In this document: piece by piece, positions 51,957 to 61,094 of the stretch
How positions within the stretch are numbered: the stretch's first letter is position 1
Layout of the letters: each line of letters opens with the position of its first letter
Assembly: GCF_000313615.1 (NCBI RefSeq)
Contig: NZ_AMZQ01000001.1
Location: 1 to 64,000, forward strand
DNA from: Campylobacter showae CSUNSWCD
GTDB taxonomy: Bacteria > Campylobacterota > Campylobacteria > Campylobacterales > Campylobacteraceae
Length of the DNA stretch: 64,000 bases
Reading direction: 5' to 3'
Made by a program: the position numbers and the translations under genes
Notes under the pieces: generated by a model
Told to the model about the DNA's origin: nothing
Seen by the model: the letters and a program-made list of their open reading frames with translations, nothing else
The model's database searches: none

Positions 51957-52975
51957 TCTATAACGACAAACGTCTCACGAAATTCGTCCGAGCGGCGGGT
52001 TGAGCGGCCAAGCTTGACCCGTCGGGTCTACACAAAACTATCGGCGATTTAAATTTAGCTCACCCAAATTTGCTCTCAAACATCGGTACAAACGAGGATG
52101 CGAGCGTATTTAAGATCACGAACGACATCGCGCTAGTGCAGACGCTAGACTTTATTACGCCGGTAGCGGACGATCCGTTTATATTCGGTCAGATTGCGGC
52201 TGCAAACAGTCTAAGCGACGTGTTTGCGATGGGCGGTAAGGTGCTAAACGCGCTAAATATCGTCGGTTTTGATAGCTGTAATCTAAGCGGCGAAATTTTG
52301 GGCGAAATTTTACGCGGTGGGCAGGACAAAGTCGCCGAATGCGGCGGCGTGATCGTCGGCGGACACACGATAGAGACGCAGCAGATGTATTATGGACTCA
52401 GCGTCACGGGCGTCGTTTCGCCAAGCTCTTTTTGGTCAAACAACACCGCGCGAGATGGCGACGCGTTCATACTCACAAAGCCGCTGGGAACGGGCATTTT
52501 AAGCACGGCGATCAAGGCCGATCTGCTAAATTTAACCCAAATCAAGCAGGCCGTCGAGACGATGCGGCAGCTAAATTTCTATGCCGTGGACGCGCTAAAA
52601 GATATCAAAGTAACGGCGGCGACCGACATTACGGGATTTGGCTTTTTGGGGCATTTAAGCGAAATGCTAAACGACAAAATCAGCTTTGAAATTTACGCGG
52701 ATAGCGTGCCCGTGATAGCTGCTGCGCGCGAGTTTGCCGATATGGGCATCATCCCCGAGGGCAGCTACAAAAACCGCGAATTTGCGAGTAAATTCGTTAG
52801 CGGCGAGGCAGATATATTGCTCTACGATGCGCAAACTTCGGGTGGGTTGCTGCTAGCGGTACCGCAAAGCGAGGCAAATTTGGCTCTATCTCGCTTAAAA
52901 GAGGCGGGTTACGAGAGCTCGGCGATCGTAGGCATAGCTAAAAAGCGCGGCGAATACGGCATAAATTTAAGGTAA
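51953..52975 (+). CDS. selD: Selenide, water dikinase SelD, itself a selenoprotein
   Basis: The true start is the ATG at 51953, overlapping the yedF stop, and the frame passes through a UGA at 52001-52003 (codon 17): FVRAAG-U-AAKLDP. In SelD this position is Cys or Sec in the GAGC/U motif that attacks ATP or selenide, so Sec is expected. The full product is 340 residues; the glycine-rich loop with TNEDASVF, the metal-binding LDFITPVADDPFIFG and GGVIVGGHTIE blocks follow. It makes selenophosphate for SelA. Annotation that ignores UGA would lose the catalytic N terminus and start at 52070. Confidence 0.95.
52001..52028 (+). promoter_or_regulatory. Sec UGA and SECIS hairpin of selD
   Basis: UGA at 52001-52003 is followed by GACCC (52016-52020) and GGGTC (52024-52028) around loop GTC, whose first base is G and lies 17 bases past the UGA, within the usual range for bacterial SECIS. 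Confidence 0.7.
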
Positions 52976-53411
52976 TTAAGCCTTTAAATTTAAACGCGCA
53001 AATTTAATCAAATTTGACGGGTTTAAATTCGGTCAAATTTTGAAATATCAAGTTTAAAACGGCAAGCCCGCCAAATTTATTTATATAAACTGACAAAGCC
53101 CCCGAGTTTATAAATTTAGTCAAATTTGAGCCGTCTAAAATACAAAAAAGCTAAAATCCTTAAAAATGAAATTTAACTAAAATAAAAAATCATAGCAAAA
53201 TAAAATAGCAAATTTATGCGTAATCCCGTGTTCAAATATCCGTAAATTTAGCTATTTGTTCGCAAACCAAATCCGTTAAATTTCTAAAATATTTACCCAA
53301 ATTTTAGAGTAATCTGCAATGTATTATCAAAAAAATTCCGTATTTTAGGCGAAAATATAAAAGAATTAAATTAAAATGACAATCTAATCTTAATGAGATA
53401 AAGGAGATAAA
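52976..53411. other. 436-base AT-rich gap before dba
   Basis: No gene-like frame or strong hairpin is visible. The region is rich in AAATTT words and A runs. It must contain the promoter of dba-dsbI, for which AAGGAGATAA at 53401 is the ribosome site. Confidence 0.5.
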
Positions 53412-53579
53412 ATGGAATTTTTATCGTTTCTCTTTCTGGTCATAGCCGTTTTCATCGCATGGAAAAAGCCAGAGAAAGAGGGCTTAGCCTTTGGTGCATT
53501 TGCCGTGGAGACGGCGATATGCTTTATCATGTTTTTCATCGCCAGCTGGGCATCTCTTTTACCTTTTGCAGCATACTAG
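53412..53579 (+). CDS. dba: Dba-like small membrane protein, partner of DsbI
   Basis: A 55-residue protein with two hydrophobic segments (LSFLFLVIAVFIAWKK and FGAFAVETAICFIMFFIASW) joined by KPEKEG. It is too short for many gene callers. In C. jejuni dba (about 56 residues) is cotranscribed and translationally coupled with dsbI; the same arrangement is seen here, 8 bases before the dsbI start. AAGGAG lies upstream of the ATG. Dba is thought to assist DsbI in periplasmic disulfide formation, although its exact activity is unclear. Confidence 0.85.
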   Translation: MEFLSFLFLVIAVFIAWKKPEKEGLAFGAFAVETAICFIMFFIASWASLLPFAAY

Positions 53580-53587
53580 GAGAGCAA

Positions 53588-55135
53588 TTGAGTTTTTTTA
53601 ACGAGAAAAATTTCGACTTTATCATGGCCACCGCGGTCTTGCTCGTGCTTGCTATCCCTGTTGGTATCGCAAACATCTATCTTGGCTACGTCATCGGCGA
53701 GGGGCCTTGCACGCTTTGCTGGTGGGAGCGTATCGGCATGGTCGTGGTCGGCGTCGCGGGTATCTTGATACTGCGCTACGGACTAAAGGCGCGCTACATA
53801 GCCGCCGTGCTTTTTGGTGCAGCATATGGAATCTTTATGACGCTAAGACACGCTAGCTTTAGTTTATATAGAGATGTTGGCATGGGCTTTGGCGGCGATA
53901 TATTTGGCGCTCACACATATACGTGGGGTATTTTGGTGTACTGAGTCGTGGTTGTAGCGATGGGGCTTATGATGCTTTTTGCCAAAGACAAGGTTGTCTC
54001 GGACGATATTTCGCGCTCGGACACTAGGATAAAGCCTCTTAGCGCGTATTCAAAATTTGTGATCGCATTAAGCCTATTTGTTATCCTATCAAATGCCGTT
54101 CAGACGCTCATCTCAGCAGGCATCCCGCCGTATAGCGGCAAGGACGATCCTGAGCGTATCAGTCTAAATAACACTTGGACCTCAGGCGTTTGGAAAAGGT
54201 TTGAAAAGCCGTTTTCATTTGTCGGCGCAAATGTCGTCGAGGATCCGTTTATAGCGGGCGAGCCTAAAGATATAAGCGTCAAATTTAACTCTGATCCAAG
54301 CGCTGGCGCGTTTGTTGACGTAAAGCCCGCGCTTAGCGTGAAAAATAGCTTCCCGCTTCCTTTTGAAACAAAGGGAATTTTTGGCAAAGGCGTAACGAGC
54401 GGACTTGCGTATAACGCTAAAAGCGATACTTTTGGCATCTCAAACACCGAAGGCGGAGTTTATTTTACGGACGCGAATTTTAAAGAGATCGCTCATGCTA
54501 TCATCGACAAACCAAACGGCCGCAATATCAAAAAGGCCGTCGCATCGACCTTTGTCGGCGATATGCTGGTGACTACGGGCTTTAACAAAACGACATTCGC
54601 CGTTAAGCCTGCCCAAAATGTGGACGCGTATCACGAGTGGAGATATTTTAGAGAGAGTAGTGGCGGACTCGAGTCTGCATGGAAATTTGACCGCCCGGCG
54701 CTTTTAACGATAAGAGCGAAAAAACAATACGTCCTAACGCTCGCAAAAGACCCGCAAAGCACATATCTGTATATGATCACGGTGCCAAACGAGCGCGCCA
54801 AGAACTTGATCCTCATAAAAGTCGATAGCAAGGATAAAATGCTAAGCGGCGAAGCTATCGTGACATCAGCCATTGCACTAAAAGATAAGCACGATCTAAA
54901 AGACTACTACGTCACGGCTGGCGATATCGTGGGCGGTAAATTTTTAGCCTACTCTAAAAATTATAACACCTTGCTCGTGATCGACCTTGCAGATGCGAAG
55001 GTGACTGACGCATACGCTATGCCGCAAATTGGCGACATCTCGGGCATGGCGATAAAAGGCGGCAGTATCTACGCTCTAGCTCATAAAGACGGCAAAGTAA
55101 ATGTCGTAGAGCTAAATAACCCTTTGGCTCAGTAA
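53588..55135 (+). pseudogene. dsbI: DsbI thiol-oxidoreductase with beta-propeller, interrupted by an in-frame UGA at a Trp position
   Basis: From TTG 53588 (behind TAGGAG) the frame reads SFFNEKNFDFIMATAVLLVL, then PCTLCWWERIG with the DsbB-type CxxC at Cys41 and Cys44, four membrane helices in total, and a large periplasmic propeller-like domain to 55135 (515 residues if read through). A UGA at 53942-53944 (codon 119) interrupts TWGILVY-stop-VVVVAMGLMMLF in the middle of a membrane helix. As I recall DsbI, this position is Trp (VFW-A/V-VV), so TGG to TGA is the simplest account. I see no SECIS-like hairpin after it. Both halves keep good coding character, which suggests a recent mutation, a sequencing error or tolerated read-through. 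Confidence 0.8.
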
Positions 55136-55151
55136 ATTTAGCCCAAAATAA

Positions 55152-55182
55152 CAAATTCGTCCGCACAAAGCGGGCGAATTTG
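55152..55182. terminator. Terminator hairpin after dsbI
   Basis: CAAATTCGTCCGC (55152-55164) pairs with GCGGGCGAATTTG (55170-55182), including one T-G pair, around ACAAA. GATTGTTT follows. Confidence 0.65.
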
Positions 55183-55283
55183 GATTGTTTACATTTAAAG
55201 CCGGCCTTTTTTGCTGGCTACTAAATTCCCTTTAATTTACCTAACCGCTCTATAATTTCAAGAAATTTAACAAAGGAGATATG

Positions 55284-55913
55284 ATGAACTATCTTGAAAT
55301 TTTAAAATTTCGTCACGCTTGCAAAATTTTTGACGAGAGCAAAAAGATAAGCGCTGGCGAATTTGACTTTATACTAGAGGCTGGCAGACTAAGCCCAAGC
55401 TCGACTGGCCTTGAGCAGTGGGACTTTTTGGTCGTGCAAAACAAGGAGCTTAGAGAAAAGATAAAAGCCGTTTCGTGGAACCAAGTGCAAATCACTTCTT
55501 GCTCGCATTTGGTGGTCATCTTAGCAAAGATCAAAGAGATAAAATTTGGTAGTAGTTATGTTGATAAAATGATCGCTAGACGTGCAGATAAAGATCCTGA
55601 AGCCATCGCTGCGAGGCAGAAATTTTACAACGACTTTTTGCTAGGAAATTTCAAAAACGACGATGAGCTAACATTTCAGTGGTCGCACGAGCAGTGCATG
55701 ATAGCTGCGACAAATATGATGAACGCAGCCGCAAGCCTTGGGATTGACAGTTGCCCGATCGAAGGCTTTGACAGACACGCTTTAAATGAAATTTTAGGGC
55801 TTGATGAGAGCGAGCAAAGAGTGGCTATCGTAGTGCCATTTGGCTACCGCCTAAATCCACAGCCTGAAAAATATCGCCGCGAAATAAGCGACATCGTGAA
55901 GTGGATATATTAA
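55284..55913 (+). CDS. Nitroreductase-family flavoprotein (NfsB-like)
   Basis: The 209-residue FMN enzyme shows FRHACKIFDESKKIS near the N terminus, RLSPSSTGLEQWDFLVVQ near residues 34-51 and the C-terminal NILGLDESEQRVAIVVPFGYR-like block, all typical of NAD(P)H nitroreductases. Two ATG codons are adjacent at 55281 and 55284; spacing from AGGAG favours the second. It may reduce nitro-compounds or quinones; related Campylobacter enzymes influence metronidazole activation. It stands alone. Confidence 0.88.
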   Translation: MNYLEILKFRHACKIFDESKKISAGEFDFILEAGRLSPSSTGLEQWDFLVVQNKELREKIKAVSWNQVQITSCSHLVVILAKIKEIKFGSSYVDKMIARRADKDPEAIAARQKFYNDFLLGNFKNDDELTFQWSHEQCMIAATNMMNAAASLGIDSCPIEGFDRHALNEILGLDESEQRVAIVVPFGYRLNPQPEKYRREISDIVKWIY

Positions 55914-56348
55914 AATTCGGTAGTTGCGTAAATTTGAAATTTGACGCGGTCGGCGCGAGTTAAATGCGTTTTTGGCGCTGGCCGAGTTAAATTTGAGTTT
56001 TGTCGCTCAAATTTTTGCAAATTTATTTGCTAAGGCGACAAATATGCAGTTGGGGCATGTACGACGCAGGCGACATGAAAACGCAAGCTACAGCCGGTCT
56101 GGCGAGTGGTCATATCTAGGTTGATCGCAATAGACGCTAGCGATCTAGACTGGATAATCGTTTGTGACAACTTGTTTTTTGTGGCATTTTATTTTAGGCG
56201 AGCGAGTATTTACTCGCGCTATACGATGAAAATCGGTATGGGCTAATTAATGTGAATACGTATTTGTTTTGCAAACAGCTGACAAATCCACAAAGTTCAA
56301 ATTGCAAAAATTGACAACAGCTAAAATTTGCCAATACTCCAAGTTAGG
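55914..56348. other. 435-base gap, no gene; hairpins and a partial dispersed word
   Basis: GGTCTGGCGAGT near 56096 is a short inverted match to the ACTCGCCCAGACC word. GCGAGTA-TT-TACTCGC near 56202-56217 is a perfect small hairpin. No protein-like frame is convincing, although a region around 56160-56260 may be eroded coding sequence. Confidence 0.4.
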
Positions 56349-57455
56349 TTAATTATCGCTCTGCCCGTTTAGCAGCTTATCCACGACGTAAAGAGCGACC
56401 TTTTTGGCGCCGTTCATGCTGATGTGCATGCCGTCGTCCTTGCGCAGCGGCTTTTTGTCGGCGCCTTCTTTTAGATACTTGCCGTTATCGCAGATCGCGT
56501 CGCTGATATCGATGTAGCGCGCGCCGTATTTTTGCGCCGAGTCCTTGTAGATCAGGTTTAGCGCCTTCATTTTTTTGTCGAATTTCTCGCTCTTCATGCA
56601 CGGCACTCCCAGCCACACGACCTGCGCGCCGTACTCTGTGGCGATCTCGTAGATCTCGGCGATCCTGCCTTCATACGCCTCGCGCCACGCATCGGTGCCA
56701 AAGTCCAGCGCCTGCTCGTCAAAGGTGTAGCTATAAGCATCGTTTGCGCCAAAAAGCGCGAAGATTAGCAGATTTCGCGGGCGATTTTCTAAGCCTGCTA
56801 GCGCCGCTTTTAGCTCCTCGCTCCAGTCGTAAAATTTCTTATTTGTTAGCCCCGTGCTTGCTTTTGCCATATTTTTGATTGAGATTTTGCTCGTTTTTAG
56901 CGCGTTTTCAAACCCCCAGCCAAAGCCTTGCATTATGGAGTCGCCTATCAAAATGACGCCTAAATTTTCATTTAGCTCGATATCAAAAGTTGCGGATTTG
57001 TTTGTTTTGTCTGGAGTGCTCGGCGTTAAATTTGACGCTAGCGAGCCGTTTTTATCTAAATTTAAAGCGGTTTTAGCGGGATAAATTTGAGCGGTTTGCG
57101 CCGTCAAATTTGCTTCTTTTACCGTGCCGATAGTAGGCGTTAAATTTTGCGTATTTTGAGCGTTTAAATTTGCCGGTTCGGTTTGTAAGGCGGTTAGATT
57201 TTGCTCTGTTTTAGGGCTAGTCGCGACCTGTTTTTTATCGCCCGAAAAAAAACCCGTAAATTTATCGATGGCCGATTTTGCGCTTTGCAAGCCGTCCTCG
57301 GTCGCACTTATAAATTTATCGCTCAGTGCCATCGCGCGCTCATCCGTGATGAAAAAATCCTTTTGATATTTAGCTTCGTAGTAGTTTGACAGCGGTCGCA
57401 AAAATAGCGCAATCAGCGTAAAAAACGCGAGAAATACCCCAAAAAACGCTCTCAT
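56349..57455 (-). CDS. Periplasmic SGNH/GDSL hydrolase, acetyl-transfer partner of the MBOAT protein
   Basis: The 368-residue protein has one N-terminal membrane helix (FFGVFLAFFTLIALFLRPL), a low-complexity linker rich in Asn, Thr and Leu (about residues 75-150), and an SGNH domain: GDSIMQGFG block I near 170, LFALFGANDAY (G/N blocks) near 228 and DGMHISMNGAKK with the catalytic Asp-His near 346. Its start overlaps the MBOAT stop by one base (TAATG). MBOAT-SGNH pairs move acetyl groups across the membrane onto peptidoglycan (PatA/PatB in Campylobacter) or onto exopolysaccharides. I favour peptidoglycan O-acetylation but cannot exclude an esterase. Confidence 0.8.
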   Translation of the reverse strand: MRAFFGVFLAFFTLIALFLRPLSNYYEAKYQKDFFITDERAMALSDKFISATEDGLQSAKSAIDKFTGFFSGDKKQVATSPKTEQNLTALQTEPANLNAQNTQNLTPTIGTVKEANLTAQTAQIYPAKTALNLDKNGSLASNLTPSTPDKTNKSATFDIELNENLGVILIGDSIMQGFGWGFENALKTSKISIKNMAKASTGLTNKKFYDWSEELKAALAGLENRPRNLLIFALFGANDAYSYTFDEQALDFGTDAWREAYEGRIAEIYEIATEYGAQVVWLGVPCMKSEKFDKKMKALNLIYKDSAQKYGARYIDISDAICDNGKYLKEGADKKPLRKDDGMHISMNGAKKVALYVVDKLLNGQSDN

Positions 57456-58789
57456 TAAAATCCTTGATATATAAAGTTAGGCATGCCTGACGGCATCAAA
57501 AAGTAAATAATTATCCCAAAAATCGCCAAAAAAACGGCTGAAAAAAGGGCGTTTATATTTTCAAAAAATTTAACCAAAAGCGGATAAACGTCAAGCGCGG
57601 CGTATAAAAATACGAATACGAAAACGCCCGCAAATAGCGCGCAAATCGCAAGAAGCTCGCCGCCCGAGTTTCTAAAAATAGCTCCGATGTAGCGCACCGC
57701 TCCCTCAAAATCCATCGTGAAAAATACCCAAACCATACTCACGAAAATAAATGTAAAATATCGTCCAAGCATAGCCGAGTTTAGCCATTTGCGCTCGCCG
57801 GTTAAGTTTAAAAATACGACGCCAAGGCCGTGGATAAGCCCCCATAGTAAAAAGCTAAGCCCCGCGCCGTGCCAGATGCCAGATATCGCAAAAACTAGCA
57901 TGACGTTTAGTTGCGTTTGCGCCTGTGTGCCGCGACTGCCTCCCAGCGGAAAATAGACGCACTCTTTAAAAAAATTCATAAGGCTGATGTGCCAATTTTG
58001 CCAGAAAATTTTTAAATTTCGCGCCGTAAAAGGGCGGTTGAAGTTTTGCGGCAAAACAAAACCGCACATGAGTCCAAGCGCCGTCACGAAGTCCACGTAG
58101 CCGCTAAAATCGGCGTAAAGCAGCACGCTGTAGCTAAAAAGCGCGCCAAGAAGCTGCGACGCGGGCAGGGTGGGCGCGGCAAAAACGGGATTAACTATCT
58201 CGAAAAGATGGTTTGCGACGATGAGCTTTTTAAAGAGCGCAGAGCACAAAAGCGCGAATATGGCGGGGCTAGCGCGAAAAACTTTGGGAGAGTTTAACGC
58301 CTCGAAAAATGGCTTTGGCCGTAAAATCGGACCCGAAATAATCGCGGCAAAAAAGCTAAGAAAAATCAGCGTATCAAGATAGCTAGGCGCCTCTAGCTCG
58401 CCCTCTCGCACGGCCTTTAGCAACAAAATGCTCATAAACGAATAAAACGAAATGCCAAGCGGAAGCGCGATGGTTTCAAGCCTCATGACGCCAAATTTGA
58501 TCGTAAAATAGCCGCCGTATTTAAAAAACGCAAGCGCACAAAGCACGAAAATAATGCCCGCGGCAAACGGCAATGCCGAGTCTTTGCTCTGAGCCGCCCT
58601 TGCGAAAAGAAAAATTGCCGTGCTAAAGATAAAATTTATGATTAGAAATTTAAGTCCGAACGAGGCTAAAAAAAGGTATGAAAAGGCGAGTAAAACGGCT
58701 TTTTGCAGGTGCGGGCGCGTGTTTAAAAAATAATAAATCGGCCAAAAAATAAAAAAGCACAAGCCAAATTCTATGGAAAAAAGATTCAT
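57455..58789 (-). CDS. MBOAT-family membrane O-acyltransferase (PatA/AlgI-like)
   Basis: The 444-residue protein has about eleven membrane helices, LYADFSGYVDFVTALGLMCGF near residues 230-250, NFNRPFTARNLKIFWQNWHISLMNFFKECVYFPLGGSR near 256-293 and SGIWHGAGLSFLLWGLIHG near 310-328, where the last histidine is the catalytic MBOAT His. This is the AlgI/PatA/DltB group. Together with the coupled SGNH protein it should acetylate a periplasmic sugar polymer, most likely peptidoglycan, using cytoplasmic acetyl donor. Confidence 0.9.
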   Translation of the reverse strand: MNLFSIEFGLCFFIFWPIYYFLNTRPHLQKAVLLAFSYLFLASFGLKFLIINFIFSTAIFLFARAAQSKDSALPFAAGIIFVLCALAFFKYGGYFTIKFGVMRLETIALPLGISFYSFMSILLLKAVREGELEAPSYLDTLIFLSFFAAIISGPILRPKPFFEALNSPKVFRASPAIFALLCSALFKKLIVANHLFEIVNPVFAAPTLPASQLLGALFSYSVLLYADFSGYVDFVTALGLMCGFVLPQNFNRPFTARNLKIFWQNWHISLMNFFKECVYFPLGGSRGTQAQTQLNVMLVFAISGIWHGAGLSFLLWGLIHGLGVVFLNLTGERKWLNSAMLGRYFTFIFVSMVWVFFTMDFEGAVRYIGAIFRNSGGELLAICALFAGVFVFVFLYAALDVYPLLVKFFENINALFSAVFLAIFGIIIYFLMPSGMPNFIYQGF

Positions 58790-59023
58790 ATACCGCCTAA
58801 ATTTTTGCGTAATTATATAAAAAAATTATTTTGGGTTAGGTTAAATTTATGTTTGACGGGAATTTAAAATTTACTTGCTGTTTTGTTTGTGCGTATTTTA
58901 AATTCGGCGTCAAATGTGGGGTTTAAATTTGAGTTCAAAACGGCTCAAATTTGCTTGGATTAAATTTGCTTCCAAATTTGAGCCCTAAAGTCGCTCGCCG
59001 TCTTGCGTAAATTTGACGGAAAT

Positions 59024-59491
59024 TTAAAGCCGCTCTATCGCCGCAAGTACGTTTGTAGCGTCGTTTGCTGGCTCTGCCACGTCGTTAAATCTTTTTACGA
59101 CTTCGCCGTTTTTCATAATCAGCGTTTGGCGGCGGTAAAATTTCTTGCCGTCGTTTGTGGTAAAAGTTTGCAAATTTAGCGGGGATTCTAGCTCAAAGTT
59201 CTCATCGCTCAAAAATATAAAATTTGCGCCTACGCTTTGTTTAAACTCGTTCATCTTTTCTACGCTTTGAGAACCGACAGCTATTAGTGTAAAGCCCAAA
59301 GATTCAAGCTTTTCAAGGTTTTCTTGGTAGGCTTTGCACTGAAGCGTGCAGCCGGTTAACCCCTTTAAATCTTTTAAATTTTCAGGCAAAAACTTCCCGC
59401 TCTCGCCCATTTTAGGATATGTAAAAACTATGCAGTTTTTGCCGCCCGTTAGCTCGATAAATTTGACCGAATTTGCGTTTATATCTTTCAT
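59024..59491 (-). CDS. Peroxiredoxin-like protein (BCP/AhpC-TSA type)
   Basis: The 155-residue protein has CIVFTYPKMGESGKFLPE and then LTGCTLQCKAYQENLEKL near residues 46-63; the first Cys in GCTLQC matches the peroxidatic position of BCP-type peroxiredoxins (more commonly PGCT.QA), and Cys52 could be the resolving partner. LIAVGSQSVEKMNEFKQSVG and FLSDENFELESPL follow the family pattern. Its start overlaps modB by 4 bases, so it is translated with the molybdate transporter, an unusual link. Cytoplasmic; the peroxide substrate is not evident. Confidence 0.75.
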   Translation of the reverse strand: MKDINANSVKFIELTGGKNCIVFTYPKMGESGKFLPENLKDLKGLTGCTLQCKAYQENLEKLESLGFTLIAVGSQSVEKMNEFKQSVGANFIFLSDENFELESPLNLQTFTTNDGKKFYRRQTLIMKNGEVVKRFNDVAEPANDATNVLAAIERL

Positions 59492-60162
59492 TGTGTCCTC
59501 TTTGAGTGTGAATTGTTGAAAAAATAGACTAAAAATAGCACCGCAAAGCTTATAAACAGCATAATCGCCGAATAAACGTGCGCCTTAGTATAGTCCATGA
59601 GCTCGACGGCCTCGTAGATGGCGATACTGGCGACCTTGGTTTTGTCTCCGACGCTGCCGCCTATCATCAGCACGACGCCAAACTCGCCCAAAGTGTGCGC
59701 GAAACTTACTATGAGAGCGGTTAGAAGCGAGAGTTTGATGTTTGGCAAGGCGACTCTAAAAAGCGTCTCCCATTTGCCTTTGCCTAGCGAATAGCTCGCC
59801 TCAAAAAGGCTCTTTGGCAGGCTCGCAAAGCCCGCCTGAAGCGGCTGAAACATAAACGGCAGCGAGTAAATGCAGCTAGCGATGATGAGGCCTGAGAAGT
59901 TAAAAACCAAGCGTATATCAAAGGTTTCTTCAAAAAATTTGCCCAAAAAGTTGTAAGGCGAGAGAAAAACCAGCATGTAAAATCCCAGCACCGAAGGCGG
60001 TAGCACGAGCGGCAGCGAGATCACGGCTTCTAGCACGGGTTTAAATCTAAAACTCGCGCGGCTAAGCCAAAACGCAACCGGTAGCACGAGAAAAAATAAA
60101 ATCGCAGTCGAGATAAAAGCAAGCTTTAAAGAGAGGTAAAACGGCGTAAAGTCGATATTCAT
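59488..60162 (-). CDS. modB: Molybdate ABC transporter permease ModB
   Basis: The 224-residue permease has about five to six helices and ModB hallmarks: FLVLPVAFWLSRASFRFKP, SLPLVLPPSVLGFYMLVFLSP near residues 49-69, LPFMFQPLQAGFASLPKSLFEASYSLGKGKWETLFRVALPN near 100-140 with the EAA coupling loop, and HTLGEFGVVLMIGG near 155. It pairs with ModC, whose stop overlaps its start by 4 bases. Confidence 0.93.
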   Translation of the reverse strand: MNIDFTPFYLSLKLAFISTAILFFLVLPVAFWLSRASFRFKPVLEAVISLPLVLPPSVLGFYMLVFLSPYNFLGKFFEETFDIRLVFNFSGLIIASCIYSLPFMFQPLQAGFASLPKSLFEASYSLGKGKWETLFRVALPNIKLSLLTALIVSFAHTLGEFGVVLMIGGSVGDKTKVASIAIYEAVELMDYTKAHVYSAIMLFISFAVLFLVYFFNNSHSKRTQ

Positions 60163-61094
60163 TTCGGCTCGCTTTGCGGGTAAATTTCGCCACTTGGGTC
60201 GTCAAATTTGGCGCCGTAAGTCGCGCCTCTTTCACTGTCGCTTTTTTGCAAATTTAGCCCAAACGCCTTGGCGCTTATCGCTGCTTCGTCGCCCGCTTTT
60301 AAATTTGTAGCTTCCGCGGCGCTTAGAGCCACTTCGCAAAGCTGCCCACCGACGGAGACGACGGCTACGTAGATGGCGTCGCGCTTTGAGATCTCTAAAA
60401 TTTTTGCCGGCAGGCTAAATTTCTGCGAGCCGCTGTGGCGCAAAAATATCTCGCCAGGGCTACCTTCTTGCGCGATTTTACCGCCGTCTAGTACGAAAAC
60501 TTTTGAGGCGAGTTTGTAGATCTCCGCGACGTCGTGGCTAACTAAAATCGTCGTCATATCAAACTTTGCGTGCACCTTAGCAAGATAGTCTTGCAGTTTT
60601 TCGCGCATGGCGTTATCAAGCGCGGAGAGCGGCTCGTCGAGTAGTAAAATTTCAGGCTTTCGCATGAGAGCGCGGGCTAGGGCGGCGCGCTGCTTTTGAC
60701 CGCCGGAGAGCTGCGAGATAGCGGCGTTTTCTAGCGAGCTCATCTCGACAAGACCCAGCAGCTTGCGGGCTAAATTTACGTCGTCGTTTGCGAAAAGCAG
60801 GTTTTTCATCACGTTCATATTTGGAAAAAGCGCGTAGTCTTGAAACAAAAACCCGATATTTCGGCTTTGCGGCGGAGTGAAGTTTTTACCGTCAAATAGC
60901 GTCTGGTCGCCTGCTTTTATCGTTCCGCTATCAGGCGTTTCAAAGCCTGCGATTAGGCGCAGTAGCGTTGTTTTGCCGCTACCGCTTTTGCCGTAGAGAG
61001 CGACGAATTCGCCCTTTTTTACGTTCAAATTTACGTCTAAATCAAATTTTCCGTTCGCGCCGTTTAAGCTTTTTATGCAGTTTAATTCTATCAT
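60159..61094 (-). CDS. modC: Molybdate ABC transporter ATP-binding protein ModC
   Basis: The 311-residue ATPase has Walker A GKSGSGKTTLL near residue 35, Q-loop FLFQDYALFPNM near 83, signature LSGGQKQRAALARAL near 127, Walker B ILLLDEPLSALD near 149 and switch His in LVSHDVAEIY. The C-terminal part from about 235 is a shortened TOBE/Mop-like domain, followed by a tail of about 25 residues. It overlaps modB and the Mop gene by 4 bases at each end. Confidence 0.94.
   Translation of the reverse strand: MIELNCIKSLNGANGKFDLDVNLNVKKGEFVALYGKSGSGKTTLLRLIAGFETPDSGTIKAGDQTLFDGKNFTPPQSRNIGFLFQDYALFPNMNVMKNLLFANDDVNLARKLLGLVEMSSLENAAISQLSGGQKQRAALARALMRKPEILLLDEPLSALDNAMREKLQDYLAKVHAKFDMTTILVSHDVAEIYKLASKVFVLDGGKIAQEGSPGEIFLRHSGSQKFSLPAKILEISKRDAIYVAVVSVGGQLCEVALSAAEATNLKAGDEAAISAKAFGLNLQKSDSERGATYGAKFDDPSGEIYPQSEPK

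Noticed and set aside
53942-53944. UGA in dsbI as a selenocysteine codon
   Set aside because: The codon lies in a membrane helix at a Trp position, far from the CxxC site, and no stem with a small G-starting loop is found 16-37 bases downstream; only a 3-bp AGC/GCT pairing is possible.
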